The position numbers and the translations under genes are program-made. A stretch of 7,670 nt of DNA from Bacteroidales bacterium (lineage in GTDB: Bacteria > Bacteroidota > Bacteroidia > Bacteroidales > WCHB1-69). The notes under the pieces were generated by a model, which did no database searches, was not told the DNA's origin, and saw only the letters and a program-made list of their open reading frames with translations. Of this stretch, positions 1-5,893 are shown piece by piece. The stretch covers positions 1-7,670 of the forward strand of contig JAISDH010000210.1 in NCBI GenBank assembly GCA_031264975.1, read 5' to 3'. Within the stretch, counting starts at the first letter, position 1. The number at the start of each line of letters is the position of its first letter.

Positions 1-693
1 CGAACCATATTTGCTTATATCTTCCACAACAATATTCTCTAAAATTGAAAACAAACTTACCACTCCCACAGTTGCTTCGAGTATTTTGTCTCCAATTTTA
101 AAGTTGGGATTTTGCGTTACGCCTCTCAAATCCGTTACGCCAATGGCAATTTGGGCTTTGTCAAAATGAATTTCGCTGTTGTCAATTTTTAGATTGGAAA
201 GTTCTGAAAAATTACCTTCAAAATGAATGTCGCTCTTGTAAAGAATTGCCTTGTAAATGCCGTAATGCCGTTCTTCCGGTATTAGCGAAGCGGTTATTTT
301 CAATTCTTTGGGTGTAATATAAAGCGTATGTTCCTCGTAATAGCGCTTTTTGTCGCTGTCAAGTTTGGCAGTAGTGTAGGGAACAAGCAACAGCGGCGCA
401 CACAGCGTTTGCGAACGACTCCATTTGTCGCTAATTTTCTGAACGGTTTCGCGGCTACGCTCCTGTCGTTCCTCAATCAAATTCTGAATCATCGTGCTCG
501 GAATAAGCAAAATCAGAATCAGTATGCCAATCGTAATTCCCTTAAACGTGTACGACTGCGTGAATTTTGTTTTGGATGCTTCCATATTGATTTTGTTTTT
601 ATAATAATGTATATATATCAGTCGTGCGATAAAAAACAGTCCCACGCCAATTATCAATGCAATAATAAGAAAAATTAAAATAAACATTTCCAT
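1..693 (-). CDS. creD: CreD-family inner membrane protein, N-terminal part (C-terminus beyond window)
   Basis: Reading the minus strand from ATG at 693 or 585 gives one open frame that runs off the window at base 1 (231 or 195 residues; CreD proteins are usually about 430-460). From the 585 start the protein begins MEASKTKFTQSYTF. A hydrophobic helix follows (about residues 17-32), then a stretch rich in IPSTMIQNLIEERQERS and ISDKWSRSQTL, then PLLLVPY. Further on it has ERHYGIYKAILY and GVTDLRGV. These are hallmarks of CreD, a membrane protein linked to cell-envelope integrity and, in enterobacteria, controlled by CreBC. The long soluble part after the first helix fits a periplasmic domain; the C-terminal membrane helices are missing here. 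The frame stays open upstream to ATG 693, adding 36 residues with a second strong hydrophobic helix, so the true start is uncertain. No regulator gene lies directly upstream in this window. The family call is from recognised motifs and is quite sure; the biological role in this phylum is less clear. Confidence 0.88.
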   Translation of the reverse strand, partial: MEMFILIFLIIALIIGVGLFFIARLIYIHYYKNKINMEASKTKFTQSYTFKGITIGILILILLIPSTMIQNLIEERQERSRETVQKISDKWSRSQTLCAPLLLVPYTTAKLDSDKKRYYEEHTLYITPKELKITASLIPEERHYGIYKAILYKSDIHFEGNFSELSNLKIDNSEIHFDKAQIAIGVTDLRGVTQNPNFKIGDKILEATVGVVSLFSILENIVVEDISKYGS

Positions 694-826
694 TTCTTTT
701 ATATTTTATATTGAGATTATCGTCAATCTTTTAAACTTTGCCTCTACTTTCGGTTATCGGCTTCTTTGTTTATCCTTGCCGATTATAATATTGTCTGCAA
801 ACTTACCGATAATCTTTAACTGTGCG

Positions 827-858
827 CAAAAGTACACTTTTTCTCAATAATATACAAA
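827..858 (-). promoter_or_regulatory. Bacteroidetes-type promoter for creD
   Basis: On the minus strand TTTG (858-855) is followed after 20 bp by TACTTTTG (834-827). This matches the Bacteroidetes primary sigma factor pattern of a -33 TTTG and a -7 TAnnTTTG. Transcription would start near 820, leaving a leader of about 125 nt to ATG 693 or about 235 nt to ATG 585. The leader contains three CCGAT/ATCGG cores (756-761, 778-783, 806-810) in mixed orientation; TTATCGG (754-760) and CCGATAA (806-812) could pair as a 7-bp stem. Their role is unknown. Confidence 0.6.
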
Positions 859-985
859 CGGTTTTCAAATAAAATTTTATTTTCAATTTATCGATGGTTT
901 CGGTTGATTTTTTGAGGCGCTATAAAAAAATGAATATATCAAGCGACTTTTTTTATTTCTTTTATCGTCTATATCTAAAACGAAA
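859..985. other. AT-rich spacer, nothing recognised
   Basis: This stretch lies between the creD promoter and the palindromic repeat array. It is very rich in A and T with several T runs. I see no open frame of note, no RNA gene and no clear further promoter. Confidence 0.5.
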
Positions 986-1138
986 AAACATGTCCGCGAC
1001 ATGTTTATAATATGTCCGCGACATGTTTTTAGATGTCCGCGACATGTTTTTAGATGTCCGTGACATGTTTTTAGGTGTCCAAAACATGTTTATAATATGT
1101 CTGCGACATGTTTTTAGATGTCCGCGACGTGTTTTTTC
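986..1138. repeat. Array of seven 21/22-bp palindromic tandem repeats
   Basis: Seven units start at 990, 1012, 1033, 1054, 1075, 1097 and 1118. Each holds the dyad ATGTC-NNN-GACAT, usually with CGC in the centre, followed by a T-rich spacer (TTTTTAG or TTTATAAT). The first unit is the most symmetric: its arms extend to nine bases, AAACATGTC and GACATGTTT (986-1006). Unit 5 is degenerate in the centre (CCAAAA) and unit 7 has GACGTGT on the right. The period of 21 or 22 bp is close to two helical turns, so all dyads would face the same side of the DNA. As RNA, each unit could fold into a short hairpin with a 3-nt loop. The array lies between divergent creD and btuB promoters, ending about 66 bp before the btuB -33 candidate. 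It may be an operator array, or a mobile or slippage-prone intergenic repeat; the sequence alone does not decide. Confidence 0.85.
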
Positions 1139-1203
1139 ATCGCGCTTCAAAAAAAGAACTAACCTTATTTCCGATGCGTCGTATTTTATTTTTGGATTTT
1201 CGA

Positions 1204-1231
1204 TTTGGTATTATTTTTTTTATTACTTTTG
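1204..1231 (+). promoter_or_regulatory. Probable promoter of the riboswitch/btuB transcript
   Basis: TACTTTTG at 1224-1231 is identical to the -7 box of the creD promoter and fits TAnnTTTG. The upstream element is weaker: a TTTG at 1204-1207 lies only 16 bp before it, against 20 bp in the creD promoter. A start near 1238 would put the whole cobalamin aptamer in the transcript, which supports the call. Confidence 0.5.
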
Positions 1232-1239
1232 CAACGGTT

Positions 1240-1400
1240 TTGGTTTCGTGGTAGCTATTACGAATTAAAAGGGAATAAGGTGTGATTCCTTAACAGTCCC
1301 GCTGCTGTAATCTCTATAACGTTTTGAAAAACTTTTGCCACTGTTTCTATCTCAAGAAATGGGAAGGCTTTCAAAACGGGAGTAAGTCAGAAGACCTGCC
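1240..1400 (+). ncRNA. Cobalamin (B12) riboswitch aptamer
   Basis: The leader carries the conserved blocks of the cobalamin riboswitch in order: AGGGAATAAGGTGTGATTCC (1270-1289), then the B12-box region ACAGTCCCGCTGCTGTAA (1293-1310), then GCCACTG (1337-1343), GGGAAGGC (1361-1368), and the closing AGTCAGAAGACCTGCC (1385-1400). These blocks bind adenosylcobalamin or related corrinoids in known members. The aptamer ends 119 bp before the receptor start codon, so it should lower expression of the receptor and probably of the gene behind it when cobalamin is abundant. The exact 5' edge (P1 strand) is approximate. Confidence 0.93.
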
Positions 1401-1410
1401 AAAATGAAGT

Positions 1411-1494
1411 TCAGAAGGCTTTCGAGGAAAGGACGGAACAGAGAAATAAATACCTTTATTCTCTATCCCGTTCCCTCCTCACCGACACTTCTGA
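1411..1494 (+). promoter_or_regulatory. Putative expression platform of the cobalamin riboswitch
   Basis: A strong hairpin lies at 1435-1474: GGAAC with GTTCC on the outside, AGAGAA with TTCTCT inside, then TAAA with TTTA across a bulged A, and a TACC loop. No T tract follows, so it is not a typical intrinsic terminator. CTTCTGA at 1488-1494 can pair with TCAGAAG at 1411-1417 or with the identical TCAGAAG inside the aptamer's final conserved block (1387-1393). These two pairings exclude each other, which suggests a switch acting near the start codon at 1520, perhaps on translation. This is a reading by eye without energy calculation. Confidence 0.45.
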
Positions 1495-1519
1495 TGTAAG
1501 AATAGTAATTGACACGCGG

Positions 1520-3532
1520 ATGTTTTATTTTAGAAAGAAGTTGTTTATTTATTTTATTGTTATAGCGGATTGGACAGGAGGCAGGATTGTTGTTCTGGCG
1601 CAGGACACTATCAAACCGCAAATATTGGAGGAGGTTACCGTTCGGGAACGTCGTCTGAAGGATATTGGCGAACCGGTAACCTCTATGCAGCTATTGGACA
1701 GTTCCAGAATGGAAAAGATTCCTTCCATGCAACTTTCCGATGTGGTGAAACATTTTTCCGGAGTTACGGTGAAAGACTATGGCGGCGTTGGCGGATTGAA
1801 AACGGTTTCGGTGCGCAGTTTGGGGGCGAATCATACGTTGGTGTCTTACGACGGGTTGGCGGTTTCGGATTATCAGAGCGGACAAATTAATATCGGTCGT
1901 TTTTCGCTGGACAATATGGCGCTAATCTCTCTGAATAATGGAGACGAACGGAATATCTTTTGTCCTGCACGCATGTTTTCTTCGGCGAGCGTATTGAGTT
2001 TTCAGACTGTTAAACCTGTTTTTTCAGACCATAAACCGGTTAATGTAAGGGTAGCTTTCAAGGGCGGGTCTTTTTTGCTCCTGAATCCTTCTCTGCTGTT
2101 GGAAAACAAAATAGGAAAACGCATATCCACTTCCCTTAACGTCGAATATATTTACAATAAAGGAGAATATCCTTTCACCGTCCATAATGGCGACAGCGTG
2201 TATAGAGAAAGAAGAACGAACACGGATATACAGGTTTTTAGAACGGATGCAAATTGTTTTGTGCAGATTTCGCCAAAGCATTTCCTGTCGGCGAAAGTGT
2301 TTTACTATTATTCCAATCAGGGGTTGCCCGGGGCGGTTATCTTGTATAATACGCAGTCGCGACAAAGGATGTGGGAGGAAAACGTGTTTACGCAGTTACA
2401 TTATCAATATGATATTTCCCAAAAGGTCGCTTATCAGGCAAACGGAAAGATGAATTACAGTTATACCCGTTATCTTGACCCTGACTATTTGAATGTGGAA
2501 AGGAAGTTGGACAATACCTATTTGCAAAGAGAATATTATCTGTCGAATGCCGTATTGTATAAGCCGTTGAAACGACTTTCTTTGTCTTTGGCAAATGATT
2601 TATCATTAAACAATATGCAGGCTTCCATGCCGAACTTTTCCACGCCGACAAGATATTCTTCTTTAACGGCTTTGTCGGCTGCATATCATGATAAATGGGT
2701 AACATTGTCGGCGACGGTTCTGCATACTTTGATTTCGGATAACGTCCAAACGGGGGCGTCGGGGAATGATTACAGCAGGTTTACGCCTTCATTGAGTATT
2801 TCATACAAGCCGTTCGGGAAAGAAGATTTTCATTTGCGGGCGTTCTATAAGCATATTTTCCGCTTGCCTACTTTCAACGATTTATATTATCGTTTGGTGG
2901 GCAATGTTTCTCTTGCGCCGGAAAATACGCATCAATTGAATTTGGGGGCGACGTGGATTAAATACCTGCATCAATATGTTCCTTATTTTTCGATAGCGGC
3001 AGACGCCTATTATAATCTGATTGAGGATAAAATCATTGCCATTCCAAACAAGAACCTGTTTGTTTGGTCTATGATAAACCTTGGAAAGGTTAGCATTGCA
3101 GGAATTGACATTCGTTCCGCAGTCGAAATAAAAGCCCATAAAAACATCGCCTTTGAACTTGAACTGAATTACACCTTTCAACAGGCTGTAGACATTACAA
3201 ATAAAGATTCCAAAACCTATAAACATCAAATTCCCTATACGCCGAAACATTCCGGGAGTGGGGTTTTTGCGATTCAAACAAAGTGGATAAACTTTTCTTA
3301 TGCCCTCCTGTATACCGGACAACGATATGTGCTTGGGCAAAACATTCCGGCAAATGCTTTGGAGCGTTATTTTGATAACAGCGCGGCGCTCTTCAGGACT
3401 TTCAAGTGGAATAAAATACAGTTAACCTTACGTCTGGAATGTCTTAACGTGTTGAACAAACAGTATGAAGTTGTAAAGAGTTATCCCATGACGGGAAGAC
3501 AATTTCAAGGAAAGGTAATCTTTAAGTGGTAA
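1520..3532 (+). CDS. btuB: BtuB-like TonB-dependent outer membrane receptor, probable cobalamin/corrinoid importer
   Basis: The 670-residue protein has the layout of a TonB-dependent receptor. A basic, hydrophobic N-terminus (residues 4-27) ends in VLA before Q28, a plausible signal-peptidase I site. ILEEVTVRERR (35-45) is a likely TonB box. The plug spans about 46-165 and includes DVVKHFSGVTVKDYGGVGG and VSVRSLGANHTLVSYDG. The rest is rich in alternating aromatic strands typical of a 22-strand barrel, and the protein ends in an aromatic residue (VIFKW), as outer-membrane barrels do. The usual plug end GPxSxLYGxxAxGGVINI is replaced by IFCPARMFSSASVLSFQT (146-163). Substrate assignment comes mainly from the cobalamin riboswitch just upstream; the protein alone would only say TonB-dependent receptor. 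Import would need TonB-ExbBD energy and inner-membrane BtuCDF, which are not in the window. The start at 1520 is the first ATG giving a signal peptide. The next gene begins 37 bp after the stop and is probably cotranscribed. Confidence 0.88.
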   Translation: MFYFRKKLFIYFIVIADWTGGRIVVLAQDTIKPQILEEVTVRERRLKDIGEPVTSMQLLDSSRMEKIPSMQLSDVVKHFSGVTVKDYGGVGGLKTVSVRSLGANHTLVSYDGLAVSDYQSGQINIGRFSLDNMALISLNNGDERNIFCPARMFSSASVLSFQTVKPVFSDHKPVNVRVAFKGGSFLLLNPSLLLENKIGKRISTSLNVEYIYNKGEYPFTVHNGDSVYRERRTNTDIQVFRTDANCFVQISPKHFLSAKVFYYYSNQGLPGAVILYNTQSRQRMWEENVFTQLHYQYDISQKVAYQANGKMNYSYTRYLDPDYLNVERKLDNTYLQREYYLSNAVLYKPLKRLSLSLANDLSLNNMQASMPNFSTPTRYSSLTALSAAYHDKWVTLSATVLHTLISDNVQTGASGNDYSRFTPSLSISYKPFGKEDFHLRAFYKHIFRLPTFNDLYYRLVGNVSLAPENTHQLNLGATWIKYLHQYVPYFSIAADAYYNLIEDKIIAIPNKNLFVWSMINLGKVSIAGIDIRSAVEIKAHKNIAFELELNYTFQQAVDITNKDSKTYKHQIPYTPKHSGSGVFAIQTKWINFSYALLYTGQRYVLGQNIPANALERYFDNSAALFRTFKWNKIQLTLRLECLNVLNKQYEVVKSYPMTGRQFQGKVIFKW

Positions 3533-3569
3533 CGAAATTAGTAAATCATAATAATAAATAGTTGTAAAA

Positions 3570-3659
3570 ATGAAACAGATTATAACAAATCAAAAATCAA
3601 AGTTAGTAAATAACAAAAATCAAAAAGTCATGAAACAGTTAGTAACAAAACAGAAAAGA
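3570..3659 (+). repeat. Direct duplication at the 5' end of the secreted-protein gene
   Basis: The 30 bases from ATG 3570 and the 30 from ATG 3630 are similar, both encoding a MKQ-(I/L)-(I/V)-T-(N/K)-QK start. The intervening A-rich stretch has a further partial copy near 3603. This gives the gene two look-alike start regions 60 bp apart and makes the annotated start ambiguous. Confidence 0.5.
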
Positions 3660-5747
3660 ATGAGACGGTTAGTTCTGTTAACCGTACTCGCAGGGTTAAT
3701 GAATGTATGCGCGTTTGCGCAAGCGAAAATAACGCCTGCGGAAATTAAGTATTGGGTAGGAAATGGTTCTAATGAGGCAATTCTCATTGTACATTTCTGT
3801 AATGATAATATTGGCTTCGCATGGGGTTACCGCTTTGACGGAACACCTAAAGCAGGAGCAATGTTTGCGGCTATTAATGCGGCTGATTCACGTTTGAACA
3901 TATCAGGTCCTCCAAGTGGTTTGAACAATTATTCTTATCAAGACGGGACTTATTCCTTGACAGAATCAGCTAACTTCCCTTATTACGGTGTAAATGAATT
4001 GATGGCTGGCACTGTAACAACTCAAGATATTGTAAGTGGTGATATTGTTGAAATAGGAGGACCTGATTGTGCTACCACAGATTGGTACAATCTAACATTT
4101 TCAAATAATAATATTGTTCCTGTCTCTGACCCCAACGCCCCCACCGGACAATACACTGTACACGCTACAAGCAGCGATATATATGGCGGTGTTTATGGTA
4201 CTATTGCTCCTGCGGGAGACAGTACAGTAACTGCTGGGGAAAGTATTACCTACTATTTTACCCCTGATGCAGGTTATCATTTGGGGAGTGTTTCGGTGGG
4301 AAATACAGATGTAACGGCTTCTGTTTCCAACAACAGTTACACCTTTGCCAATATTACTTCAAGCGATACTGTTCGCGTAATGTATGCAGTTGATAAAAAC
4401 AATACCATTACTACGAGCGACATTCTTTATTGGGTAGGAAGCGGACAAAACGAAGTTATTTTTGCCGTAAACTGGTGCGAAAAATCATTAGCATGGGGCT
4501 ACAAATTTAATACGGACAGCGTGTTAGTTTCCGATGTATTTAATGCCATTAAAGCCGCCGATGCGCGTTTTGATTATACGTTTTCAACATCACAATGGGG
4601 CGATATGATTCAAACGGTAACCTATACAGACAACAGCAGTAATCTTTCTGTTGGTAGTTGGGTGTATAATGTAAATGAAGAATCTGTTTCGTATGGTTTC
4701 AGCCAGCAATGGGTTCGTAATGGCGATATAATCGAATCGGGAGACTACGCTTGCGTACTTACTGATAACTTTTGGAATTACGTATGGACAGCGGCTATTG
4801 AATCTGTAACTGTTCCGACGAGTTATACCATTCATGCGAAATATGGAAGCTATGGAACAATCACGCCGTTTGGAGACAGTACGGTAATGGAAGGGACAAA
4901 GATTACTTATACCATTCAACCGGATGCGGGTTATTCTTTGGGAAGTCTTTTGCTGGGGGATAAACAAGTGATAAGCGACGTTTCCAACAACAGTTATACG
5001 CTTCAAGTTGTTTCCGATGATACTCTTTTTGCGCAGTTTGTGGTAGGTAAAAACAATGACGTTACTACCAACGACATTCTTTATTGGGTAGGAGAAGGAA
5101 CAAACGAAGTTATTTTTATTGTAAACTGGTGTAATCCTGAAATTGCTTTTGCCTGGGGTTATCGTTTTAATGGCAGCAGCGTACTTGTTTCAAAGGTGAT
5201 GGAAGATATCAAAGCTGCTGATTCACGTTTTGATTATGAAGCAGACAATTATGTTAATGAAATCACATATAAGGACGACGTCTATGATTTGAAATTAACG
5301 GAAGGCAATTTTTGGGGGTATAATGTTAATGATATAATGGCTAATGCGATTAATCAGCAAGATGTTTTCAACCATGATATCATTGAATTTGGCGACCTTG
5401 CGTGCGCAATTAGCGATGAATCTTGGAACTCCGCATGGACAACGCCCATTACGCCCGTAACTGTACCTCCAAATGTAGGTATTGTTTCCGCGGGGAATAC
5501 TTCTATTGAGATTCTTACATACCCCAATCCTGCCAATGACTATACATTTGTAACGATAAGCGGTTTGGAAGGAAATATTTCGATGTCAATCGTGGATATC
5601 AGCGGAAAAGAGATTCAGGGAGAACAGTTTTATATAGCGGATAGAACGGTGAGAAGAATAGAAACAAATCATTTCGCCAAAGGAATATATTTTATCCGTC
5701 TACAGGGTGATAACTACGTTCAAACGAAAAAATTAATCGTATACTAA
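3570..5747 (+). CDS. Secreted three-domain repeat protein with T9SS sorting tail, candidate corrinoid-capture partner of the receptor
   Basis: I do not recognise a named family for the main domain. The 725-residue protein has a signal peptide ending near CAFA|QA (residue 50). Then come domain 1 (about 53-187), an InlB-B-repeat-like spacer (193-275, with DAGYHLGSVSVG), domain 2 (279-416), a second such spacer (418-493, with DAGYSLGSLLLG), domain 3 (498-633), and a Por/TIGR04183-type type IX sorting domain (about 646-725: YPNPANDY, SIVDISGKEI, FAKGIYFIRL, KKLIVY). Each main domain carries YWVGxGxNE, a Cys after a hydrophobic strand, AWGY(R/K)F, AADxR(F/L), and a late GD...C...D motif. There is no lipobox, so it is probably exported by Sec, carried over the outer membrane by the T9SS, and then released or surface-anchored. 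Sitting 37 bp behind the riboswitch-controlled receptor, it is likely B12-regulated and may bind corrinoid or a corrinoid carrier; this is inference from context. The start is uncertain: ATGs at 3570, 3630 and 3660 are in frame, and the later two give signal peptides of normal length. Confidence 0.85.
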   Translation: MKQIITNQKSKLVNNKNQKVMKQLVTKQKRMRRLVLLTVLAGLMNVCAFAQAKITPAEIKYWVGNGSNEAILIVHFCNDNIGFAWGYRFDGTPKAGAMFAAINAADSRLNISGPPSGLNNYSYQDGTYSLTESANFPYYGVNELMAGTVTTQDIVSGDIVEIGGPDCATTDWYNLTFSNNNIVPVSDPNAPTGQYTVHATSSDIYGGVYGTIAPAGDSTVTAGESITYYFTPDAGYHLGSVSVGNTDVTASVSNNSYTFANITSSDTVRVMYAVDKNNTITTSDILYWVGSGQNEVIFAVNWCEKSLAWGYKFNTDSVLVSDVFNAIKAADARFDYTFSTSQWGDMIQTVTYTDNSSNLSVGSWVYNVNEESVSYGFSQQWVRNGDIIESGDYACVLTDNFWNYVWTAAIESVTVPTSYTIHAKYGSYGTITPFGDSTVMEGTKITYTIQPDAGYSLGSLLLGDKQVISDVSNNSYTLQVVSDDTLFAQFVVGKNNDVTTNDILYWVGEGTNEVIFIVNWCNPEIAFAWGYRFNGSSVLVSKVMEDIKAADSRFDYEADNYVNEITYKDDVYDLKLTEGNFWGYNVNDIMANAINQQDVFNHDIIEFGDLACAISDESWNSAWTTPITPVTVPPNVGIVSAGNTSIEILTYPNPANDYTFVTISGLEGNISMSIVDISGKEIQGEQFYIADRTVRRIETNHFAKGIYFIRLQGDNYVQTKKLIVY
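3726..5468 (+). repeat. Internal tandem domain repeats (three main domains, two spacer domains)
   Basis: Main domains lie at about 3726-4130, 4404-4817 and 5061-5468, with spacer domains at about 4146-4394 and 4821-5048. Copies 2 and 3 are close even at DNA level: the bases coding DILYWVG at 4419-4439 and 5073-5093 are identical, 654 bp apart. The spacers share near-identical runs such as GTTTCCAACAACAGTTA. Copy 1 is more diverged. This points to growth of the gene by duplication of a domain-plus-spacer unit, the last step being the most recent. Confidence 0.85.
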
Positions 5748-5810
5748 TTGGTGGTTAGTTGTTAATGGTAGACGAGTAATGGCGAATGGCGTTCGCTGCT
5801 AACAAGTAAA
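5748..5810. other. Short intergenic region, 3' exon flank of the group II intron
   Basis: These 63 bp separate the secreted-protein stop codon from the intron's 3' end. GCGAA (5782-5786) and TTCGC (5792-5796) can form a 5-bp stem with a 5-nt loop, but no T tract follows on either strand, so a terminator is not well supported. Short AATGG-type repeats are visible (5764-5790). Confidence 0.5.
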
Positions 5811-5886
5811 ATCGGGTAGGAGAAACGGGAAATAATCCCGTTTCGACCTCCCACACCACCGTGCGTACCGACCGGTACACGGCGGT
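5811..5886 (-). ncRNA. Group II intron domains V and VI and 3' splice boundary
   Basis: Domain V (5886-5855) folds as ACCGCCGTG with CACGGTGGT (one G-U), a 2-nt CG bulge, a 4-bp upper stem TACC/GGTA and a GGTC loop. The base holds a CGC triplet rather than the common AGC catalytic triad, as described for group IIC ribozymes. Domain VI (5852-5814) has a 9-bp stem GAAACGGGA/TCCCGTTTC with loop TTATT, and a lower stem GGG/CCC and AGG/CCT. The lower stem is interrupted by a single bulged A opposite base 5817, seven positions from the intron end: the expected branch-point adenosine. Confidence 0.85.
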
Positions 5887-5893
5887 TCTCTAA

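Noticed and set aside
328..678. Plus-strand open frame of 116 codons
   Set aside because: It lies antisense within creD, whose minus-strand frame has clear family motifs.
986..1138. CRISPR array
   Set aside because: The repeats are directly adjacent, with only about 5-8 T-rich bases between palindromes and no unique spacers.
962..1150. Open frame on the minus strand with KNMSRTS repeats
   Set aside because: It is only the translation of the 21-bp palindromic repeats; open in both strands because the unit lacks stops. No gene-like start context.
1023..1268. Open frame on the plus strand with MFLDVRD repeats
   Set aside because: Same repeat array read on the other strand, and it runs into the promoter and riboswitch leader.
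1435..1474. Rho-independent terminator in the riboswitch leader
   Set aside because: The hairpin is good, but CTCCTC follows rather than a run of T, so it is listed only as part of the expression platform.
2882..3340. Minus-strand open frame of 152 codons
   Set aside because: Antisense shadow of the receptor's beta-barrel region with no recognisable protein features.
3660..3725. Lipoprotein signal peptide on the secreted protein (Cys at residue 47)
   Set aside because: The Cys lies inside the hydrophobic region before AFA|QA and lacks a proper lipobox; a signal-peptidase I site plus the T9SS tail fits better.
5781..5797. Intrinsic terminator after the secreted-protein gene
   Set aside because: The stem is only 5 bp plus one possible wobble pair, and no T tract follows on either strand.
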